Positions 16,156 to 24,203 of a DNA stretch of 64,000 nt are shown in pieces; the stretch's first letter is position 1, and the number at the start of each line of letters is the position of its first letter. The stretch spans positions 1,550,001-1,614,000 of the forward strand of contig JBBCGL010000001.1 in NCBI GenBank assembly GCA_037200385.1. Direction: 5' to 3'. The notes under the pieces are model-generated. The model saw only the letters and a program-made list of their open reading frames with translations. It did no database searches and was not told where the DNA came from. The position numbers and the translations under genes are program-made. The stretch is from Rhizomicrobium sp. (GTDB lineage: Bacteria > Pseudomonadota > Alphaproteobacteria > Micropepsales > Micropepsaceae).

Positions 16156-18357
16156 TCAGAAATTGGTTGCAACGCGGAGGCCGAAGGTGCGAGGCGCGCC
16201 ATAGCTGGTGAAGGTCTGCCCCAGGATGCCGCCGAGGATCGGAACGCCGCGATCATTGGCATAGAGCTTGTCCGTCAGGTTTTTCCCCCACACCTCGAAG
16301 GTCCAGCGCCCATCTTCGGAATTCAGGCCGACACGCGCATCGAGCAGGCCGAAGCCCGAAAGCAGATGATCGGCGTCGTCGCTGGCATCGGTGAAGGAGA
16401 AGTCGCGATAGGCGTATTCGGCGCGGACGAAGGCGGTGCCCAGATCCAGGAGCTTGAAGTCGTATTCGCCCGCGACATTGCCCGTCCAATGCGGTGCGTT
16501 GGGCAGCGTGTTGCCTGTGTAATCGATGCCAAGTCCGCCGCCATTGGGGTAGGACGCGAAGGTGGCGTTCAGGTAGCCGAGCCCGCCGCTGAGCGCGAAG
16601 CCGGGAAACAAGTCCGCGACGCCGTCGAGTTCCGCGCCCCAGATATGGGCCTTGGCCGCATTGGAGATGACGAAGCCCGAAAACTGCTCGAAGCTCGAGA
16701 CCTGCAAATCGTCGTAGTCCATGTAGAACGCCGCGAGATTGAGCCGCAGATGGTCGGCGATCTGAGTCTTGAGGCCGATCTCGTAGTTGGTGACGGTCTC
16801 CGGCTTGAACTCCAGCTGGCTGCTGGCGACGAAGTCGGCATTGAAGCCGCCGGACTTGAAGCCCTCCGAGATCTTGGCATAGCCGTTGACCTCGTCGTTG
16901 AACGCGTAGGACAGCGAGACCATGGGCGAAAGGTTGGAATCGGAGATCGATCGCGTGGTGCTGAGGTCGATGATGTTGAACAGCGGCGACCCCACCAGGT
17001 TCATCCAGAGGTTCTTTTCCTCATAGGTGTAGCGCAGGCCGGCGCTCAGCCTGAGCGCGTCGGTGAACTTGTATTCGGCCTGCCCGAAGGCCGCATAGCT
17101 TCGCGTGTCGACGCTGCCGTCCAGCGTCACCGCGACGCTTGCTGGGCCGAGCAGCGTGAACGGCGGAATGACGGAGGCACGCCGCGTCCCGATACCCTGG
17201 GCGAAGAAGAACACGCCCGCGACATAGCTGAACCTGCCGTCGCTCGGCGACGCCAGGCGCACCTCCTGCGAGAACTGGTTCTGGTCGTCGATGAAGTTCG
17301 AGGTCAGGAAGGGCTCGGGCGACGCGTCGTCGTCCGACAGGAAATGGGTATCGGCCAGGCGATAGGCGCTGATGGCGGTCAGCGTCGAGCCGTCGTCGAA
17401 CTGCACGTTCGTCGTCAGGCTGGTGCCGAAGATCTGGCGCTTCTGGAAGACCGGCGCGTCGATGTTCACCGCGCGCGGGTCCTGGCCCGGGGCATAGCCG
17501 AAGCTGCCCGGCAGCACCTGGTTGACGTCGGGACGGTAATGCTCCGCCAGGCCGTCGACGGCCAGGGTGATGTCGGTGGACGCGGACGGCGTGAAGCGCA
17601 ATTTCGCCTGGCCGCCGAGCGAGTTCTCGTCGTATTCGCGCGAATGATCGAACAGGTTCTCCTCATAGCCGCCGCGGAAGCGGAAGAAGCCGCCGGCCTC
17701 CGCCGTGAGCTTGCCGTCCACCAGCGGCCCGCTGATCGTGCCGCGGCCGACGACCTGGTTGAAATTGCCGTACTCGAACTCGGCGGAGCCTTGCACGGTG
17801 TCGGTCGGCTGCCGCGTCGTGATGTTGAGCGCGCCCGCCGTCGTGTTCTTGCCGAACAGCGTGCCCTGCGGACCGCGCAGCACCTCGATCTGCTCGATGC
17901 CCAGCATGTCGGCGTTGAACGTGTCCGGCCGACCGGTATAGACCCCGTCGACATACATGCTGACGCCGCTTTCGAACCCGATATTGCGCGCGTCGCTGGA
18001 GATGCCGCGGATCGCCACTGTCGGCCCGATGCCGGTATCGACACCCTCGAAGGTCAGGTTGGGAACCGAGAATTCGAGCTGCCGCAGATTGTTGACGCCC
18101 TTCTTGCTGAGGTCTTGCGACGAAAGCACGGTCATCGAAAGCGGGACCTTCTGAAGATCCTCCGGCCGCTTTTCGGCGGTGACCACCACGGTCTCGATCG
18201 TCTGGTCCGCCTTGGCCGGCGCTACCTGTCCATAGGCCGCGCTGCCCAGCACCTGGGTCAGAAAAACCCCCGCTCCCACCGCACAGGACCGCCGCCACCC
18301 GCATGTCGACGATCCGGCCAACTCCATTACCTGCTTCTCGACGTTGAACCTACGCAT
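16156..18357 (-). CDS. TonB-dependent receptor 2
   Basis: A 733-residue outer-membrane receptor with a signal sequence (an extended Arg-containing N-region then VGAGVFLTQVLGSAAYG), a TonB box ETVVVTAEKR, a plug (KVPLSMTVLSSQDL ... IEVLRGPQGTLFGKNTTAG) and a beta-barrel finishing in FGLRVATNF, a good BAM signal. It lies 42 bp behind the M81 peptidase gene, with a TetR-operator-like repeat inside that gap (18386-18402). It is the probable entry gate for the compound degraded by the 6-20 kb operon. Confidence 0.93.
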   Translation of the reverse strand: MRRFNVEKQVMELAGSSTCGWRRSCAVGAGVFLTQVLGSAAYGQVAPAKADQTIETVVVTAEKRPEDLQKVPLSMTVLSSQDLSKKGVNNLRQLEFSVPNLTFEGVDTGIGPTVAIRGISSDARNIGFESGVSMYVDGVYTGRPDTFNADMLGIEQIEVLRGPQGTLFGKNTTAGALNITTRQPTDTVQGSAEFEYGNFNQVVGRGTISGPLVDGKLTAEAGGFFRFRGGYEENLFDHSREYDENSLGGQAKLRFTPSASTDITLAVDGLAEHYRPDVNQVLPGSFGYAPGQDPRAVNIDAPVFQKRQIFGTSLTTNVQFDDGSTLTAISAYRLADTHFLSDDDASPEPFLTSNFIDDQNQFSQEVRLASPSDGRFSYVAGVFFFAQGIGTRRASVIPPFTLLGPASVAVTLDGSVDTRSYAAFGQAEYKFTDALRLSAGLRYTYEEKNLWMNLVGSPLFNIIDLSTTRSISDSNLSPMVSLSYAFNDEVNGYAKISEGFKSGGFNADFVASSQLEFKPETVTNYEIGLKTQIADHLRLNLAAFYMDYDDLQVSSFEQFSGFVISNAAKAHIWGAELDGVADLFPGFALSGGLGYLNATFASYPNGGGLGIDYTGNTLPNAPHWTGNVAGEYDFKLLDLGTAFVRAEYAYRDFSFTDASDDADHLLSGFGLLDARVGLNSEDGRWTFEVWGKNLTDKLYANDRGVPILGGILGQTFTSYGAPRTFGLRVATNF

Positions 18358-18385
18358 ACTGCCCCCTTACTCGCTGGATTCATAC

Positions 18386-18402
18386 TGACTGACGATCATT
18401 CA
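18386..18402. promoter_or_regulatory. 17-bp TetR-operator-like inverted repeat, copy 1
   Basis: TGACTGA-CGA-TCATTCA, a 7-3-7 inverted repeat with one mismatch in the gap between the M81 gene and TonB receptor 2. Its reverse complement, TGAATGATCGTCAGTCA, matches the copies at 19941-19957 and 20748-20764. It overlaps the 3' end of the M81 coding region by three bases. Confidence 0.55.
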
Positions 18403-19914
18403 TATAGTGGACCGCAAAACGTCCCCCGCCGGAGCCGCGCCGAAGGGCTGTTCATCGAACGGCCATTTTGGCCGCGTCAGATGCCGGTACCGGTCCGGAT
18501 CGGCGCCGAGGAAGAGCGCGCCCGGCGAATCCACATAGCGGATCGCCACGGCGAACGGTGCATAGGCCGCAACGAAATGCTGCGCCGACTTCACGACGAT
18601 CACGTCCTGCCGCTCGGGCGCAAGTCCGACGACCGTGAAGATGTCCGTATTGATGCATTGCAGCCGCTCGGTCGTCACCACGAACGCCGTGCCTCCCGCT
18701 CGCAGGAGCGCCGTGTCGCCCATCGGCCAGGCCCAGCCGTCGATGACCTGATGTGCCGCCGGCACCAGCCGCTCCACGGTCACATCGAGATCGAGCGGCA
18801 CGCCCGAGAATGGCGAGCCCTTGCCGCCGATGCGCATGAATCCCCGCGCGCCCTCGCCGAGGGCAAAAGCGTTGCGCACCGCGAGCGGATCCCAGAAGGG
18901 GCCGCACGCCACGCCTTCGACGCCCCGCTCGATCAGCGCGCGCATCAGGAAGGTCGCATCGCCGGGCGCCCCGCCGCCCGGATTGTCGGCCACGTCCGCG
19001 AGCACGACCGGTCCCGTTCCGGTTCGCGCGGCGGTCAATTCCGACACCACTGCGGCGATGGACGACAATTCCGGCATGGTCCGGCCACGCAATTCGAAAA
19101 GCGCGCTGCCCAGTTCGCGCGCGCAACGTGCGCCCAGTTCGGGCTGCGCATCGCTGTAGACGAGCATTTTCGTTCCCATGGCCGGCGTGTCGCCCCAGGG
19201 AAAGCCGTGCACCAGCGAGACGGACAGGATGCCCGGCCGCGCCTCCCATCTGCGCATCGCCTTGACGAAGCCGAGCATCGGCTCGCTGTCGGTGAAATAG
19301 AAGGCGATCATGCGGCAATCGAAGACCGAGGCTTGTGGCCGCGCCTTCCCGGCAAGACATGCGCCCAGAAGTTCGATCAGTTCGACGGCGCTCTCGCGGA
19401 CGTCGGTGTGCGGGTATTCCTTGAAGAAGACCAGTGCCGTCGCGTTGTCGATCATCGCATCGCTCAGATGGGCGTGCGGATCCAGCACCGCTCCGACGAG
19501 GACGTCCGGGCCGACCATCGCGCGCACGCGGCGCAGGATGTCGCCTTCGCAATCGTCGCAATCCGAAGCGATCATCGCGCCATGCAGGCAGAGCGCCACG
19601 ATATTCACGGGGAGCGCGGCGGCGAGGTCCGCCAGCAGCCCGTCGCGCAGCCGCTCATAGACATCCTGCGGCACCGGACCCGCCGGCTCTGCGCCGACGC
19701 AGAGACCCTGCACCATCTGCCAGCCGTTCCGCCGGCAGCTTTGCCGAAAGCCTTCGAGCGGCAGCGGCCATGCCGCCTCGCCGTCGAAATCCAGCGTGCC
19801 GGCCCGGACGAAAAGATGCGATTCGAAGCTCGCCATGTCGGTGGTGATCGGCGAGAACACATTCGTCTCCGCCGAGATCGCGCCGGAAAACACCCTGATT
19901 TTACGCCCGCGCAC
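18400..19914 (-). CDS. M81 family metallopeptidase (MlrC/microcystinase C-like)
   Basis: About 504 residues. The N-terminus IRVFSGAISAETNVFSP, the metal-binding segment VLDPHAHLSDAM and the DNPGGGAPGDATFL motif identify the MlrC/M81 family, whose founding member hydrolyses linearised microcystin fragments. The start is uncertain: GTG 19914, TTG 19917 (a GAGG lies 9 bases upstream) or TTG 19935 are possible; family alignment favours one of the first two. It is divergent from the TetR gene with an operator-like repeat between them and is the first gene of the long leftward operon. Confidence 0.9.
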   Translation of the reverse strand: MRGRKIRVFSGAISAETNVFSPITTDMASFESHLFVRAGTLDFDGEAAWPLPLEGFRQSCRRNGWQMVQGLCVGAEPAGPVPQDVYERLRDGLLADLAAALPVNIVALCLHGAMIASDCDDCEGDILRRVRAMVGPDVLVGAVLDPHAHLSDAMIDNATALVFFKEYPHTDVRESAVELIELLGACLAGKARPQASVFDCRMIAFYFTDSEPMLGFVKAMRRWEARPGILSVSLVHGFPWGDTPAMGTKMLVYSDAQPELGARCARELGSALFELRGRTMPELSSIAAVVSELTAARTGTGPVVLADVADNPGGGAPGDATFLMRALIERGVEGVACGPFWDPLAVRNAFALGEGARGFMRIGGKGSPFSGVPLDLDVTVERLVPAAHQVIDGWAWPMGDTALLRAGGTAFVVTTERLQCINTDIFTVVGLAPERQDVIVVKSAQHFVAAYAPFAVAIRYVDSPGALFLGADPDRYRHLTRPKWPFDEQPFGAAPAGDVLRSTI

Positions 19915-19940
19915 CAATGAAACAGGCCTCTGCAAGAATA

Positions 19941-19957
19941 CGACTGATCGTCAGTCA
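19941..19957. promoter_or_regulatory. 17-bp TetR-operator-like inverted repeat, copy 2
   Basis: CGACTGA-TCG-TCAGTCA: GACTGA and TCAGTC form a perfect inverted repeat around TCG. It lies between the divergent M81 and TetR genes, close to the M81 start, the classic location for an autoregulated TetR operator. Confidence 0.6.
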
Positions 19958-20095
19958 TTTATTCTTGACGCGCCGTTTGGCTCCTGTCAATAGGACGTCA
20001 TGATTGGTACGCACGAAGAATCGGTTGGAGATCGTCGTGACCGCGAAGCGGCGGAGCATGGCGCGGCGAGGTCGCGCAAACGGAACGGGAAGAGC

Positions 20096-20710
20096 ATGAC
20101 GCGCACAAGGCCGGCCGAGGTCCGCAAGGAACAGCTCCTGAAGGCGGCGCGCGCCGTTCTGGCCAAGAAGGGATTCGCACAGATGCGGGTTTCCGACATC
20201 GTCGAAAAGGCCGGCATGAGCCAGGGTTCGTTCTATCTGCACTTCGCGTCGAAGGAAGCGGTCATTGCCGAGCTGTTCCGGAGCATGATCAACGACGCAC
20301 TCGCGATGATCGAAGCGACGCATTCGCCGGAACAGGACATGGAAACGGCGCTGCGCAACACCGTGATGTCCTACTATAAGGTCTGCTTTCAATATCGCGA
20401 CGTCCTGGAAAGCACCGATGGCGGCGCCGCGCATGGGATGGACCGCCAGGCGTGGAACGAGATGTATCGCCCGACGAACGAGTTCGCGCTGAATCTCGTG
20501 CGGACCTGGCAGAAGCGTGGCGACGTCAGTCCCGATGCGGATCCCAACGTCGTGTCCTGGCTGATCATCGACTCCGTCAACGGCGCCATGGGCCGCCTGT
20601 TCGGCCATTCCGGCAACCGCGTTTCCAAAGACTATGAAGCCTATGTGGTCGGCTGGATCCTCGCCGCCCTGCGCAGCTTTCAAGGGCCCTCGAAGAAATC
20701 CCGGTCTTGA
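20096..20710 (+). CDS. TetR/AcrR-family regulator 1
   Basis: A 204-residue protein from ATG 20096 with GGAAGAG just upstream; an in-frame ATG at 20000 would add an atypical 32-residue tail. The HTH is plain: LLKAARAVLAKKGFAQMRVS followed by IVEKAGMSQGSFYLHFASKE. The C-terminal ligand domain is divergent. It is divergent from the M81-led operon and upstream of the amidase gene, and three copies of a 17-bp inverted repeat lie before these units, so it most likely controls the whole island and is induced by its substrate (inference). Confidence 0.9.
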   Translation: MTRTRPAEVRKEQLLKAARAVLAKKGFAQMRVSDIVEKAGMSQGSFYLHFASKEAVIAELFRSMINDALAMIEATHSPEQDMETALRNTVMSYYKVCFQYRDVLESTDGGAAHGMDRQAWNEMYRPTNEFALNLVRTWQKRGDVSPDADPNVVSWLIIDSVNGAMGRLFGHSGNRVSKDYEAYVVGWILAALRSFQGPSKKSRS

Positions 20711-20747
20711 CGACGTGCCGGGACGTCCAGGGGCCTGCCCGACCCAA

Positions 20748-20764
20748 TGAATAACTGTCAGTCA
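20748..20764. promoter_or_regulatory. 17-bp TetR-operator-like repeat, copy 3
   Basis: TGAATAACTGTCAGTCA, 40 bases before the amidase start. It shares the TGAAT and TCAGTCA ends with copy 1 in reverse; the internal symmetry is weaker (two mismatches), so it may be a lower-affinity site. Confidence 0.45.
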
Positions 20765-20803
20765 GTGCGTCGCAAAGGTCTCGAACCGAGGAACGAGTCG
20801 CAA

Positions 20804-22234
20804 ATGAAACTGGTCGAATATGCACGATACGACGCCTTGGGCTTGGCGGAGCTGGTCCGCGCCAAGCAGGTCTCGCCCTCCGAATTGCGCGCCGCCGCAA
20901 CCGAGGCGAGCGCCCGGCTCAACGGCGAGCTCAACTTTCTGGTCGGCGAACCGGTTGCCCTCCCCTCGCCTGCCCCGACCGAGGACGTGCCTTTCGCGGG
21001 CGTGCCGACGCTCATCAAGGACATCGGCGCCGCGGTGGCCGGCCTGCCGCAGGAGATGGGCTGCGCGTTGGCGCAGGGCCTCACACCCGATCGCGATTCC
21101 GAACTGACGCGCCGTTTGCGCGCAGCGGGTTTGGTCATCATCGGCCGCTCGGCGACTCCCGAACTGGGCGGGACCTTCACGACGGAGCCGAAAACGACCG
21201 GCGCCACGAAAAATCCCTGGGATCTCACGCGCTCGGTCGGCGGCTCCAGCGGCGGCGCCGCGGCCGCCGTCGCGTCCGGCGCGGTGCCGGTCGCACATGC
21301 CGGCGACAGCGCAGGCTCCATCCGGGTGCCCGCACATTGCTGCGGCGTGTTCGGCCTGAAGCCCACCCGCGGCCGCAATCCGACGGGGCCGCAGGCCGGC
21401 GAGGTCAATGCCGGCCTCACGGTCGCGCACGTCCTCACGCGAACGGTGCGCGACTCGGCGGCCGTGCTCGACGCCACTGCCGGCCCCGATGCGGGATGCC
21501 GCTACGCCGCGCCGCCGTCCGGCGGCACGTTTCTTTCGGCGGCAAGGCGGGCTCCGGCCCGGCTGCGCATCGCCGTCTCGCTCGGCAGCCCGCTGGCCGA
21601 CCGCGTTTCAAGCGATGTCCGCGACGCGGCGCGCGCGACGGCGACGCTTTGCGCCCGGCTCGGACATCATGTCGAGGAGGCCGCTCCGTCCTTCGATCCG
21701 GAGACGTTCGTCGAAACGCTGGAGACCATCTGGTGCGCCAACATCCATCACAGCGTTCGCAAGCTCGAAGCGGCCACCGGGCGCAAAGCGGACCGCGACA
21801 CGCTCGAGGCGTCGACCCTGGCGATGACACGGCTCGGCGCGGAGATCTCGTCCAACGCCTATCTCGGCGCGCTGGACCGGATGAACGCGATCAGCCGGCA
21901 GATCGGCACGTTCTTCGAGACATACGACGTCCTGGTGACGCCGACCCTGTCCCAGGCGGCGCCGAAGCTCGGCGTGATCGACGCCGACGCGCCTGTGACC
22001 GACATGGCGCGCTATCTGCGTGATCTGCTCGGCCTGGCAGCGTTCACGGCGCAATACAACATGACCGGCCAGCCCGCGATGACCATGCCGCTCCATCAAA
22101 ACGCCGCCGGCCTGCCGATCGGCACGCAGATGGTCGGACGCTACGCCGCGGAAGAGGCTTTGTTCTCGCTCGCCGGCCAGCTCGAACAGGCGCTGCCGTG
22201 GCGCGACCGGCATCCCGCCATCGGCATCTTCTGA
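20804..22234 (+). CDS. Amidase (amidase-signature family)
   Basis: A 476-residue amidase-signature enzyme. The Ser-cisSer-Lys triad is visible: K72 in TLIKDIG, S148 in VGGSSGGAAAA and S172 in GDSAGSIRVPA. The start ATG at 20804 follows a GAGG-containing leader and fits the family N-terminus; an upstream in-frame start at 20747 would sit inside the operator-like repeat. It hydrolyses an amide in the cytoplasm; specificity cannot be read from sequence. It precedes the diaminopropionate ammonia-lyase gene by 12 bp, suggesting that it releases an amino acid for that enzyme (inference). Confidence 0.92.
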   Translation: MKLVEYARYDALGLAELVRAKQVSPSELRAAATEASARLNGELNFLVGEPVALPSPAPTEDVPFAGVPTLIKDIGAAVAGLPQEMGCALAQGLTPDRDSELTRRLRAAGLVIIGRSATPELGGTFTTEPKTTGATKNPWDLTRSVGGSSGGAAAAVASGAVPVAHAGDSAGSIRVPAHCCGVFGLKPTRGRNPTGPQAGEVNAGLTVAHVLTRTVRDSAAVLDATAGPDAGCRYAAPPSGGTFLSAARRAPARLRIAVSLGSPLADRVSSDVRDAARATATLCARLGHHVEEAAPSFDPETFVETLETIWCANIHHSVRKLEAATGRKADRDTLEASTLAMTRLGAEISSNAYLGALDRMNAISRQIGTFFETYDVLVTPTLSQAAPKLGVIDADAPVTDMARYLRDLLGLAAFTAQYNMTGQPAMTMPLHQNAAGLPIGTQMVGRYAAEEALFSLAGQLEQALPWRDRHPAIGIF

Positions 22235-22246
22235 CGGCCCCCTCAC

Positions 22247-23425
22247 ATGGAATTGCTTCACAATCCCCGAAAGCGCATGGCGAGCAACCCGATGCCGCCG
22301 GCGGTCGCGGCGCTCGGCATGGCTGCCGCACGCGAGGTGCTGGGTTTGCTCGCCTGCTGTCCTGTCTACAAGCCGACGCCGCTATGGCATCTGGATGCCT
22401 TGGCCGCGGAGCTCGGGCTGGGCGGTGTGTTCTTCAAGGACGAATCCTATCGGCTCGGGCTGAACAGTTTCAAAGCGCTGGGCGGCGTATACGCCATCGC
22501 CGAAATCCTCCGCGGCCGCGCCGAACGGGAAACCGGCCGCACGATATCGCCGCGCGATCTTCTTTCGGACGACGTTCGCGGGATCGCATCGGAGATGACC
22601 TTTGCTTGTGCGAGCGACGGCAATCACGGCCGCTCGGTGGCGGCCGGCGCCCGGCTGTTCGGCGCCAGATGCGTCGTGTTCCTGCACGAAGGCGTCAGCG
22701 CCGCCCGACGCGACTGGATCGCGCAGCTGGGCGCGGACATCCGCATCGTCCCCGGCACCTACGACCATTCCGTCGAGGAGGCGCGCCGCGAGTCATTGCA
22801 TCGCGGCTGGACGCTGGTGCCCGACACCGCGGAACAAAGCGACGCGGAGATTCCCCATCTGATCATGCGCGGCTACACGGTTCTGATCGACGAAGCGATC
22901 GCCCAATTGCCGCGACCGCCCACGCATGTGTTCGTCCAGGCCGGTGTCGGCGGTCTTGCCGCGGCCGTAACGGCCTATTGCGGAAACCGCTTCGGACACG
23001 ACGCGCCCCGCATCGTCGTGGTCGAGCCGGAGCGCGCCAATTGCCTGCTGGAGAGCTGCCGGTCCGGCGGGCTTCTGGAGATTCCGCAGACGGAACCGAC
23101 GATCTACGCGATGCTGGAATGCCTGCGTCCTTCGCAGCCCGCCTGGGACATCCTGGACACCGGCTGCGACGACTTCCTGGACGTCCCCGACGCGCTGGCC
23201 GTGCCGGCCATGCGGCGCCTGGCATTTCCGACGGCGCCGGACCCCGCGATCGTCAGCGGCGAGTCCGGCGCGACCGGTCTCGCCGGCCTGCTGGCCGTCT
23301 GCGCACGCGAGGTTTGGTTCGATGCCCTGGGGCTGTCGCGGGCCGCCACGGTGCTCCTCATCGGCACGGAGGGCGCGACCGACCCCGAGCAATATGAGCG
23401 CCTGGTCGGCAAGGCTCCGACCTGA
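22247..23425 (+). CDS. dpaL: Diaminopropionate ammonia-lyase-like PLP enzyme
   Basis: A 392-residue fold-type II PLP enzyme. The PLP lysine is K76 in NSFKALGG, the substrate loop is CASDGNHGRSVA and the phosphate cup is QAGVGGLAAA. The overall pattern, including FFKDESYRLGLNSFKALGG and GEFSG-like SGESGATGL, matches diaminopropionate ammonia-lyase, which converts 2,3-diaminopropionate (both D and L in the E. coli enzyme) to pyruvate and ammonia; a threonine/serine dehydratase-like activity is the alternative. It is the second gene of the amidase unit and is convergent with TetR 2. Confidence 0.85.
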   Translation: MELLHNPRKRMASNPMPPAVAALGMAAAREVLGLLACCPVYKPTPLWHLDALAAELGLGGVFFKDESYRLGLNSFKALGGVYAIAEILRGRAERETGRTISPRDLLSDDVRGIASEMTFACASDGNHGRSVAAGARLFGARCVVFLHEGVSAARRDWIAQLGADIRIVPGTYDHSVEEARRESLHRGWTLVPDTAEQSDAEIPHLIMRGYTVLIDEAIAQLPRPPTHVFVQAGVGGLAAAVTAYCGNRFGHDAPRIVVVEPERANCLLESCRSGGLLEIPQTEPTIYAMLECLRPSQPAWDILDTGCDDFLDVPDALAVPAMRRLAFPTAPDPAIVSGESGATGLAGLLAVCAREVWFDALGLSRAATVLLIGTEGATDPEQYERLVGKAPT

Positions 23426-23435
23426 CGCAGCCCGC

Positions 23436-24203
23436 TCAGCGCCTCTGGCCATCCTTGTGACGGGCATGGATCGCAAGGAAGCCCGCCGCCATGAAGGAGG
23501 CCATGCGGTCCTTGACGGCGACGAAGTCGTCCGACTTGCAAAGCCCGGCCGAGAGCTTGTCGATACGTCCCGTCCGCGCGAGCGTGAGCATCAGCGCGCC
23601 GGTGACGAAGTGATAGCCCCAGAAGATGTCTTCCTCCGCGCTGTCCGGAAGCGCCTTCTTCAGAAGTTCGATCAGCCGCAGCACCACCGGGTCGAAATGC
23701 TCGTCCATCAGTTCGGCGCCCCATTGCGGGGTGTTGGCGACCTGGGCGCCGAGCGCACCGTAATTCTTCCAGCTCTCGCCGCCTTGAATGTAGAGGTCGA
23801 GATCGGTGTCCAGGAACGCCCGGAGCGCGCCTTCGACGGTCGGCCGGCCTTTCGTCGCCGCGTCATAGGCGTTGAGCGCCTCCATGCGTCGCGTGCTCGT
23901 GACCGCCGCCCGGCGGGCGAAGACGGCATCGAACAGCTTCTTCTTGTCGTCGAAATAATAGTTCAGCAGCGTATGATGCGCGCCGACGAGCTTCGCCACG
24001 TCCTTGAGCGTCACGCCATGGAGGCCATGTCTCGAGAACAGCAATTCCGCGGCGTCGAGGATCTGCTCCATCTTATCCGCCCGCTGCTGCACCTTGGTGG
24101 GGCGGCGGCGGGATTTTCCGTCTTCAGGCGCGGCGCGGGTTTTGCGCGCCGGGGTGACGGCGTTGGGCGATCGCATGCTGGTCTCGTGTTCAATCGCCGC
24201 CAT
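23436..24203 (-). CDS. TetR/AcrR-family regulator 2
   Basis: A 255-residue regulator with a long basic N-terminal tail (SRRRPTKVQQRADKME) before the HTH: ILDAAELLFSRHGLHGVTLK then VAKLVGAHHTLLNYYFDDKK. The ligand domain is unassigned. The start at 24203 overlaps the acyl-CoA ligase gene by 14 bp; an ATG at 24176 would remove the overlap. Being the last gene of the receptor 3-MFS-esterase-ligase operon, it most likely autoregulates that operon in response to the imported acid or its CoA thioester (inference). Confidence 0.88.
   Translation of the reverse strand: MAAIEHETSMRSPNAVTPARKTRAAPEDGKSRRRPTKVQQRADKMEQILDAAELLFSRHGLHGVTLKDVAKLVGAHHTLLNYYFDDKKKLFDAVFARRAAVTSTRRMEALNAYDAATKGRPTVEGALRAFLDTDLDLYIQGGESWKNYGALGAQVANTPQWGAELMDEHFDPVVLRLIELLKKALPDSAEEDIFWGYHFVTGALMLTLARTGRIDKLSAGLCKSDDFVAVKDRMASFMAAGFLAIHARHKDGQRR

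Noticed and set aside
16366-19920. A rightward open frame of over 1100 codons opposite TonB receptor 2 and the M81 gene
   Set aside because: It mirrors the codons of two clearly identified genes on the other strand; the translation is Arg/Ala/Val-rich without any domain. GC-rich DNA commonly gives such antisense frames.
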